Assembly: GCA_026552955.1 (NCBI GenBank)
Contig: JAPMTS010000030.1
Coordinates: forward strand, 275 to 37,574
Origin: Candidatus Methanoperedens sp.
Lineage (GTDB): Archaea > Halobacteriota > Methanosarcinia > Methanosarcinales > Methanoperedenaceae
Direction: 5' to 3'
Length of the DNA: 37,300 nucleotides
The notes under the pieces were generated by a model, which searched no databases, was not told the DNA's origin, and was given only the letters and a program-made list of their open reading frames with translations. How positions within the stretch are numbered: the stretch's first letter is position 1; every line of letters begins with the position of its first letter. Of this stretch, positions 31,901 to 37,300 are shown piece after piece. Made by a program: the position numbers and the translations under genes.

Positions 31901-32248
31901 ATCATAATAGAAATATCTTGAAGAAGAGGGAAATTTGCGTCGATATAATAAAGAGAAATATATTTTAGTATATTTTCCTTTAGTTAATTTAGTTCCATAA
32001 TAATCATTAAATAATAATTTTGGTATTCCGATAAGCACATCCTGATTTTTTTGATAGGCAAACAGACAAGAAATAATTGGTGTTAAATTTAATGGGCCCT
32101 GTGAAAAAATTATAGTTACTTTTTTATCAATTATAGAATCGAGGATACTCAGGGAAATAGGGGATAGATTTTCATTTTTTTCTTTAATTATAATTACTTG
32201 TTGATCTTTTTCATCTATGTATTCCAATGTGTCTAACTTTATTTCCAT
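28946..32248 (-). CDS. 1100-aa DISARM-associated protein, possibly DrmE-like
   Basis: No family is recognised with certainty. It starts at ATG 32248, overlapping drmC by 10 nt, so it is translationally coupled. Residues 1-330 look like two Rossmann-type strand/helix blocks (VTIIFSQGPLNLTPIISCLF, DVLIGIPKLLFND; then PKLIIYESINERRYTLDNIT, DRKLLLHFSWPYLKGLSAFL) but have no Walker A. A region near residue 820-880 (EYITFDVKFDEGTTDSIAFQ, GILIRKKQ, ELSENDQIIYIQ) is all-beta and resembles a hydrolase-associated beta module. The end is helical (MVIGRLIGHSGIIENYQIIN, FLRQVGRSINRVANGKGEM). Class 2 DISARM includes DrmE, a large protein without a clear enzymatic motif, and this may be a distant version; that is inference from size and position. 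Confidence 0.65.
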   Translation of the reverse strand: MEIKLDTLEYIDEKDQQVIIIKEKNENLSPISLSILDSIIDKKVTIIFSQGPLNLTPIISCLFAYQKNQDVLIGIPKLLFNDYYGTKLTKGKYTKIYFSLLYRRKFPSSSRYFYYDMLWCSGKIDEEQNELTELDIETYPTHGTLSRKRKYEETIIERLNNGSFQKIPKIVSIPIEGITPAGLIDKKEIKFEKLGHKLDKFDPKLIIYESINERRYTLDNITELIKTIKNSDRKLLLHFSWPYLKGLSAFLINIKNDYDVNVFHIGKRLCMETCKKIKKPSLNLIHLSLEGELWDKVYYPDENSLDFRIRLPALNINKENLSANELIDWNWYFDTIIEDIWKHLKYEPIGGFYENILRFPPVINTFLCPSEVKRSFLLQNKWLSLPINESISIIKGDGNHAIRAFNGLCSDIERFRDLSYELRGIYTNSSVTKKTLFQSYFLEKIDDIMNHEGSKNKEIKRIQTSVIAANLYPHLIKTKTSFFDSLSYYFNSFKSIKSSINIHKANNTLFLEYKSKNGELIREIIYENGMIQRASIHNFKRRFISNTNAEIKITFSQKEPILEITEHINILLEYLEVDRNDTIKKRSLNDFIIYKAFVKDDGSFNEQKLLNILFERKQIDSILKVKVEYFSNNSHKNSIEHEILISYADLSAMQTLPYEHIKTSELLIPGPIPFHTISDDDILISHGYDALLLFKKIIFFAYPGRNFKELLKQIKLYKDLISEKETNISRRDLLFSIDHTNKSRRYELPPKPDVSVVIEDRFDNPIDSLIRQEQLNESRADETDIEEMKTLKEIWSQIRSKDHNIPQKRSFIHNPSKEYITFDVKFDEGTTDSIAFQRGILIRKKQGDDYILTSIDELSENDQIIYIQTDERESIENYLLKTILAEDDMSLEEITKPLTALKTFYEIIHSLNFKQSYDESKMKKFDWLSPEQKENFFKIFNLLFGYDHRCDNSNLQSSLDLLIDDSIWKGLIVPENLMKILIKGTKNITYSKLFDIAKIMGLNYKETSFKQLCSTAINEAAHYSFHDDTNVMVIGRLIGHSGIIENYQIINEKGSRIGTFLRQVGRSINRVANGKGEMLNPIDIAIEEKMRKCTIVNIGQ

Positions 32249-33045
32249 ACCCTTCCTCGAGAAAACATGGAATCAAATACTTCACAAATTCCCACAACAT
32301 TAGCCCCTCTGAGCATACAACCGACTTCAAAATTTGCAACAAGACTGTTTCTGCGCAACTCTGCACTTCCTATATATGCTAAATCGTAATCAGCTATCAG
32401 AAGTTTTGCATGAGTGCTTGAAAATATTCCACCTTGTTCAGATGATATATGATAGTCAACTATTCTTAATTTTTCATTTTTTTCTAAATTCTTTGAGATA
32501 TCAATTATCCATCTAACTTCATCACCTCGGTTTTGAAACAATTCCCTTGATAGCAACCGTATCTCTACATTTCTTTCAAAGGCATCGATAATAAGCTGTT
32601 TTAAATCTGGAAAAGTGTCATCGTTAATGACATTTCTCTGAATAAACGGTGAACAAATTCGAAGAATCTTATTGGCAGATGTGATTATTTCACGAAAACA
32701 ATCGATGCTATCAATCTGCTTATTTCTATTTTCGATACCTCCAAGACTTAATTCTTTAAGTCTGGGTCTTGAAATAACTATAGAAATGTTTTCATTTGAA
32801 TTATTAATTGAAAATGGTTTTATTAAACATATAGAGGATTCATCCAATGAAGTTTTCTTTTCAATGATTTTAAGATTCCCGGTTCTCAACGCATTGCTAA
32901 TTGCATTTCGTAATTCTGCTTCTGTGGTAGGAATATTAGTATGATAATTCCGTATCAGTTCTTTGATACTACAAGTTTCATTTACCATCATATATCGGTT
33001 TATATATTCTTGAATTGCAACTTCAACATGGGGATTAATCTTCAT
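32239..33045 (-). CDS. drmC: DrmC-like phospholipase D-fold protein
   Basis: 268 residues with one HKD motif, H212-A-K214-L-L-I-A-D219, in SSTHAKLLIADYDLAYIGSA then ELRRNSLVANFEVG. That is the single phospholipase D signature with the usual downstream G-S and N. A strand/helix lead (ITSANKILRICSPFIQRNVI) and an N-terminal winged-helix-like segment (VNETCSIKELIRNYHTNIPT) precede it. One HKD per chain implies a dimeric active site. DrmC of DISARM has this architecture and is reported to be non-essential for defence. The ATG overlaps the drmB stop (ATGA), and its 3' end overlaps the 1100-aa gene. Confidence 0.8.
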   Translation of the reverse strand: MKINPHVEVAIQEYINRYMMVNETCSIKELIRNYHTNIPTTEAELRNAISNALRTGNLKIIEKKTSLDESSICLIKPFSINNSNENISIVISRPRLKELSLGGIENRNKQIDSIDCFREIITSANKILRICSPFIQRNVINDDTFPDLKQLIIDAFERNVEIRLLSRELFQNRGDEVRWIIDISKNLEKNEKLRIVDYHISSEQGGIFSSTHAKLLIADYDLAYIGSAELRRNSLVANFEVGCMLRGANVVGICEVFDSMFSRGRVWK

Positions 33046-35000
33046 GTGAGATACCCTTTTACAAATCTATCTGAACCACCAACAAGGGTTGATCTGTCAA
33101 TATCCTGATTGTAATTGCAGCAAACGAATTCTGGTACATAACTGCAAGCATTACATGCACCACCTTCGTCGATCATACAAGCAGGATCTTGAGGGCAATC
33201 ATTAGCAAGTTCCATCACTCTGCTGAACCAATCCTCCAGATGATAGTCGTATGTATATTCAAGACCGCCAATATTAATGCTATTTGTGGAATAAATAAAT
33301 ATGGAGGCGATATTCGGATAAACGATCTCAGAAACGCTTTGAAGGTCAAGACCCGTATCAATTGTGGATTGCTGCATAAGCATATGAGAGTATGAATGCA
33401 GAAGTGTATATACCGCTTTTTTGCAATTCTCATCCATAGAAATAACCTGTCTGTAATGTGTTCTGGCTTTTATCCCTGCTGGAGGTGAAATTTCAATTTT
33501 CGGTTTCACATAATCTCGATTCTCCTGCAACCAATTGAGAATTTTATTACAATCCAATTGGAAAAGTATGCCCTCTGTAAAGAAATTCCTCAAAAAAATT
33601 GTTGGTTTCTTATGGTCTTTTTTTCCTGTCTCTATAGGTCTAAACAATACCGGTTTCCTTCGAGTAGAACCTTCAATTATTCCCAAAATCGCTTGAACCA
33701 TATTAAGGTCTGGATGATGTACAACCTTTTTTAATCCAAATTTGTTACGCCAGACTTCGGGATTAGAGAGAAAAGTCTTTGGTTTATCTCTTTTTCCAAT
33801 GTTAGTAGAGCATAGTAGATTCAACCCTTCTAAATCATTTTCATCGAAATTTATTTCCTTCACAGAATTTAAAGCCTTTTTGATAAAATCTATTCCAAAT
33901 TTTTCTTGTATCCTGCTCCTTTCAGCACCATCTTGTATCGAAAGGTTTGCATTCTTCAAAATACGTTTTATTACTTTCAAAAATTGATTTTGGTTAAACT
34001 GAAATCGATCTGGTATTTTCATATCAAGATCATAAAAAACATCATCAATTATCTCATTCACTTTGACAAGCTTCCAGAAATTTTCTTCTTTTAATAAAGC
34101 ATTCTTGAACTCTGGAAGATACAGTTTAGCTTCCTCAAAATCAAGTTCAAAGAAGAAGTTAAAAGCTTCTGATAGTGCTTTTCCCTGAGTAGTTTTTCTA
34201 CCAGATTTATCAATTTCATCATGCTGCGGAATATCAGGAATAGAAATCACAAATGGATGAACAATGGCATTTGCTCTTGCAGGAATTCCTTTGAACCGTT
34301 TGGATTGGCATTTAGATAAACACTGACCGGTTTTTCGAATTGTATGGTCGCAATCATAAAAGTATAATCCCACTTCGTTTCCGCATTTTCTGCATTTTAT
34401 TTTATAGGAACTTATATCATCTTTCCCTCTTGTCCACCTTAATATTGATAGACCCTGTATTTCCCCACATTTTTTACAATCATTGAAAATCATTCTGTTG
34501 TTTTCCTGTTTTGCTAAATTAGTCATATAATGCAGAGGAAGGATTCTGCCGCATTCATCACAGAAAGTGAGAAATGTGAACTGCTCCCAGGGATCGGTAT
34601 CCTTATGGCCACATATTCGTTTTTCACCCAACATGAAATAGTTGTAACAATTATCTTTCTTGCATAATGCAGTTGGAGGATAGATTTCAAATCGTCCGCA
34701 TGCACCTTCTTCTTTGGCATCATCTATCAGTTTGATAGCTTCAATCTTGAGATCATAAGGATTTATTTCATGGAAATCTCCCCCATCATCTTTTCTTGAT
34801 GCTATTTTTCTATTGATTAACCTACTAAATATGGGCCTATATTTTTCAATATTAAAGTCACTGTTTTTATTAATATCGGTATAATTTGATTGTATTCTAA
34901 AACTTAAATATCTATTAAATTTTCTTGAAAAAAATTGATTGATATGCCCTTGAAAGAAACAGCTGTTCTCAGGGATTTGATGAGTAAAATCATCATCCAT
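33042..35000 (-). CDS. drmB: DrmB (DUF1998 protein)
   Basis: 652 residues. DUF1998 occupies the C-terminus: KKAVYTLLHSYSHMLMQQST, IFIYSTNSINIGGLEYTYDY and a final cysteine cluster NDCPQDPACMIDEGGACNAC then EFVCCNYNQDIDRSTLVGG. More zinc-type knuckles are upstream (CDECGR, CKKCGE, CRKCGN, CDHTIRKTGQC). In DISARM, DrmB binds DrmA to form the complex that loads on DNA with a 5' overhang. The R-S-T-L-V-G-G end is typical. It is placed between the helicase gene (2 nt gap) and drmC (ATGA overlap). The length matches known DrmB proteins of roughly 600-700 residues. Confidence 0.85.
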   Translation of the reverse strand: MDDDFTHQIPENSCFFQGHINQFFSRKFNRYLSFRIQSNYTDINKNSDFNIEKYRPIFSRLINRKIASRKDDGGDFHEINPYDLKIEAIKLIDDAKEEGACGRFEIYPPTALCKKDNCYNYFMLGEKRICGHKDTDPWEQFTFLTFCDECGRILPLHYMTNLAKQENNRMIFNDCKKCGEIQGLSILRWTRGKDDISSYKIKCRKCGNEVGLYFYDCDHTIRKTGQCLSKCQSKRFKGIPARANAIVHPFVISIPDIPQHDEIDKSGRKTTQGKALSEAFNFFFELDFEEAKLYLPEFKNALLKEENFWKLVKVNEIIDDVFYDLDMKIPDRFQFNQNQFLKVIKRILKNANLSIQDGAERSRIQEKFGIDFIKKALNSVKEINFDENDLEGLNLLCSTNIGKRDKPKTFLSNPEVWRNKFGLKKVVHHPDLNMVQAILGIIEGSTRRKPVLFRPIETGKKDHKKPTIFLRNFFTEGILFQLDCNKILNWLQENRDYVKPKIEISPPAGIKARTHYRQVISMDENCKKAVYTLLHSYSHMLMQQSTIDTGLDLQSVSEIVYPNIASIFIYSTNSINIGGLEYTYDYHLEDWFSRVMELANDCPQDPACMIDEGGACNACSYVPEFVCCNYNQDIDRSTLVGGSDRFVKGYLT

Positions 35001-35002
35001 AA

Positions 35003-37066
35003 TTATCTCTCCTTTTGTTTCAAAATAATTTCATCTTCTGGTTTTACTTCAAGAACCAGTTGTTTTTGTATTCCGCGCATACCGGATTGATTTCGGAAAA
35101 ATTGTTCACCAGATTTAGTCAATATATTTGGAAAGAATTCCTTATCTTTAGCATTACCTTTTGTTATCTGGTTAATTCTTTTCTCAACCTCATCACTAAT
35201 ATTTATATCAAGTCCGCCTTTCCCATATGTTTTTGTGATAAACTCTACCAACTCTTCCTTTTCTTTCAATGTTAATTCACTTACATGATTTTTAAGATAG
35301 AACGGTCTACCTTTTTTATTAGATAGATAATTAATAATCCCTGCACAGAACATTGAGTTTATTGTTTGTTGCAGTCCAAGGCGTGAAGCCCGATTTATTG
35401 GGACAGGCCTGACTTCATGATCAAGAGAATTATGGTACCTGTCAAAATTACGGAAAAAACTGTCATCTCGCACACGGTTTGGATAAAACCAAAGAAGTAC
35501 AATACCGAGATTTTTTCTACCAACTCTGGAAAGAGCTTGAATATATTCTGAAGTTGAATATGGCAATCCTTGGAAAATCATGAAGTTTAACTCTGTCAGG
35601 TCTACCCCATGCGATACAACGGATGTTGCATAAATTGGTTCAAATATTAGTCCGCCATTATCTACAATTTTGGGATCATAATTTTTGACAAAATATCTTA
35701 CTTTGTCAATTGCCTCTTTGAGTTGGTCAAGGCTGCTATCTCCCGTTAAAACCTCACCTTTGACATCCGAACCATTGAAATGTGTCTTTAATCGGTCTCC
35801 GACAACAGCATCTTTTAATCGCCCCATATCATATGCATCTTGTTTCTTAATGTGGTATGTTAATGGGATTAGATACTGGTTTATGAGTTCCTGTGCTTCA
35901 GAAGAGTCCTTCAAATCAAATTTGATAAAAAAACTTTTCGGATCTGAATTCAAATCTTTTTGAGCATTAATAATGAACTCTGCAAAATGAAGTAGAGTTC
36001 TGAGGGAGGCATAATGGTTATCCCTTAAATTAGGTTTCAAGCCAAATATTATTCGTTTAGGTCCTTCCTTTTTTTCAAAGAAAAAATCATTTTGACTGCC
36101 AGCACCTTCGGGGCAGCGACCAGGGATTACAAAATCTTTCTTATTATATAACTCTTCTATTTGCTTTCTTGTCCCATTCAAAGTGGCACTCATAGTGATA
36201 TGTTTTAATTTGTGGTTTGAGGTGTCCTCTATGATCGTTTCTATCAATCCTTCAAAATGTGCAGAAATTGTTCCAAAACCTTCCCTGAGCAAATGCATTT
36301 CGTCCTGAATAGAAAGTAAAGGCCCACTATAATTTTTCGTATTTTCACCAAGATTTTCACATTTGAAATCCTCTTCTTGTTTATCCTCACATTTATCACC
36401 AGACTGGATGAAACCATGTCCTTCTGGGCACATGCTTCCTGATCCTCCAAGCAAACTACGAGCCCTGCGCTGCGAAGACAAACCAGCCCATTTATCCACT
36501 GTAGATACAACCACAGTGGGTCTCCACCTGAAAACTTCTCTATCGCTCTGATAAATGTAATATTCGCCTCCACATTTATCACATTTATGAATTATCCGTT
36601 TGCCCTTTTTGTCATCGATAAGGCGGATATTGCCTTTCGAATCTGGAGGGCATAAAGGACACTTTGATATTATTTTTGATATTGGCGCAGGAGATATTAA
36701 TTCCTTTTTTTCGTTATGTAGCGTCTTTTTAACTTTAACATATAAATCTGGAAAATCATCGTCACTTCCAACATAATACCCGAGAGAAAATGGAGACCCC
36801 GAAAACATATCATTATTTTTTTCTCTCACCGATTCAGCATGAATTATGATACTTGACACTCGCTCAAGCTGTTGTATAGATAACATTCTCAATGGAAATT
36901 TCACTATTGCGCTTACTCCTTCTTTTTTTCCAGTCATTCGTTCATAAAATGACGTGAAAACGACAAGAGCGAAATAAGCTTCTGATTTTCCGCCACCTGT
37001 ATCCACATGAAGTACATTCACAACATCCAGATCTTTCTTTTCTACCACCGATTCAATACTTGACAA
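35003..37066 (-). CDS. drmA: DrmA-like SF2 helicase, 5' end disturbed
   Basis: 687 residues from TTG 37066. Motif I is HVDTGGGKSEAYFAL (24-30), then RPTVVVSTVDKWAG, motif II QDEMHLL (DExH, 255-258), motif III MSATLNG, and motifs V-VI VVSHGVDLTELN and EYIQALSRVGRKNLG. Zinc-type cysteines are inserted (CPLCPP, CDKCGGEY). This set is that of DISARM DrmA. The frame stays open for 53 more codons upstream, to 37225, encoding DrmA-like sequence (NPNVREAFLKTNETFENYYL, GWRLFQIAFFLSS). It has no ATG and stops at TAG 37226-37228. DrmA proteins usually carry several hundred further N-terminal residues, so this gene is truncated, frameshifted, or an unusually short form. Confidence 0.8.
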   Translation of the reverse strand: MSSIESVVEKKDLDVVNVLHVDTGGGKSEAYFALVVFTSFYERMTGKKEGVSAIVKFPLRMLSIQQLERVSSIIIHAESVREKNNDMFSGSPFSLGYYVGSDDDFPDLYVKVKKTLHNEKKELISPAPISKIISKCPLCPPDSKGNIRLIDDKKGKRIIHKCDKCGGEYYIYQSDREVFRWRPTVVVSTVDKWAGLSSQRRARSLLGGSGSMCPEGHGFIQSGDKCEDKQEEDFKCENLGENTKNYSGPLLSIQDEMHLLREGFGTISAHFEGLIETIIEDTSNHKLKHITMSATLNGTRKQIEELYNKKDFVIPGRCPEGAGSQNDFFFEKKEGPKRIIFGLKPNLRDNHYASLRTLLHFAEFIINAQKDLNSDPKSFFIKFDLKDSSEAQELINQYLIPLTYHIKKQDAYDMGRLKDAVVGDRLKTHFNGSDVKGEVLTGDSSLDQLKEAIDKVRYFVKNYDPKIVDNGGLIFEPIYATSVVSHGVDLTELNFMIFQGLPYSTSEYIQALSRVGRKNLGIVLLWFYPNRVRDDSFFRNFDRYHNSLDHEVRPVPINRASRLGLQQTINSMFCAGIINYLSNKKGRPFYLKNHVSELTLKEKEELVEFITKTYGKGGLDINISDEVEKRINQITKGNAKDKEFFPNILTKSGEQFFRNQSGMRGIQKQLVLEVKPEDEIILKQKER

Positions 37067-37202
37067 GAAAAAAGCAATCTGGAAAAGTCTCCAGCCAGCG
37101 TTTTGAATACCCTGTTTCAGATAATAATTTTCGAATGTTTCATTTGTTTTTAGAAATGCTTCTCTAACATTTGGATTGGATGTAATGAGATTAAAACCCT
37201 TT

Positions 37203-37290
37203 TCAAGAGATTGTCGGAAAAGTCCCTAACTTCACCATATTTTAATTAATGTTATAACCGTCTGTTCGGATTATTTTTTATATAAACATT
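37203..37290 (-). promoter_or_regulatory. promoter-like segment and out-of-frame ATG at the drmA 5' end
   Basis: On the - strand a TATA-like TTTATATA (about 37279-37286) lies some 40 nt before ATG 37238, which reads MVKLGTFPTIS then TGA at 37203-37205. The DrmA frame is open from 37225 in another frame, so a one-base shift between 37203 and 37225 would join this start to the helicase. Alternatively this is foreign sequence joined to a broken drmA. The remaining bases to 37300 show nothing more. Confidence 0.4.
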
Positions 37291-37300
37291 ATGTATCGAA

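Noticed and set aside
37203-37238. Insertion-sequence end at the drmA junction
   Set aside because: A short ORF tail and sequence change are visible, but no terminal inverted repeat or transposase can be confirmed before the window ends, so it is not called a mobile element.
1-37300. CRISPR arrays, tRNA/rRNA genes and transposase genes
   Set aside because: I looked for regularly spaced repeats, tRNA-like cloverleaf sequences and transposase-type proteins and saw none; only dispersed gene duplicates and short palindromes were found.

Overview
The window looks archaeal: TATA-like promoters upstream of Shine-Dalgarno sites, F420-type nitroreductases, and radical-SAM and SEC-C protein families. 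Membrane c-type cytochromes and a nitric oxide reductase point to a cytochrome-rich Methanosarcinales relative; Candidatus Methanoperedens is my best guess, as inference only.

Layout. (1) 1-7.2 kb, + strand: tail of an OsmC-like gene, then a bacterial-flavoured set of small soluble enzymes. These are a GYD-domain protein, a frameshifted BBE-type FAD oxidoreductase, a DUF1059 protein, a decayed second copy of the FAD gene, and a tight run of VOC/PhnB, two RibD-C/DHFR-like, VOC, SRPBCC, NTF2-like and Ddn-like genes. YCII and VOC genes of the same kind recur at 16.0-17.0 kb. (2) 7.25-10.45 kb, - strand: winged-helix/AlkZ-like, DUF3795, a 4-TM protein and an alpha-toroid protein, probably one operon. 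(3) 10.6-15.95 kb, + strand: an M24 peptidase-like gene behind a perfect 26-bp palindrome, a CDF transporter, a di-heme cytochrome c, NorC, NorB with all active-site ligands, a small ORF and a thioredoxin-like gene. (4) 17.2-21.6 kb: small HTH, nucleotidyltransferase and three SEC-C proteins, two of them DUF1186 paralogues that flank a pseudogene of a gene intact at 26.1 kb. (5) 21.6-24.2 kb: a second Ddn-like gene, a ferredoxin/[2Fe-2S]/radical-SAM fusion and a frameshifted TIM-barrel-like gene. (6) 24.25-25.95 kb: a TumE/TumA toxin-antitoxin pair and an AbiEi-like antitoxin whose AbiEii partner is a remnant. (7) 26.1-27.5 kb: an unknown 131-aa protein and a membrane-anchored alpha/beta hydrolase.

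(8) 27.7-37.3 kb, - strand and visibly more AT-rich: a five-gene operon encoding a DrmA-like helicase, DrmB (DUF1998), DrmC (single-HKD phospholipase D fold), a 1100-aa unrecognised protein and a radical-SAM protein. The first three are the DISARM anti-phage core. The last two, translationally or closely coupled to it, make this the strongest candidate for an undescribed system or DISARM variant. The DrmA 5' end is abnormal: the reading frame is open upstream but lacks an ATG, and a promoter-like segment with an out-of-frame ATG follows.

Overall this is an accessory region rich in duplications, pseudogenes, toxin-antitoxin loci and a defence island, with one apparently functional respiratory or NO-detoxification operon in the middle.
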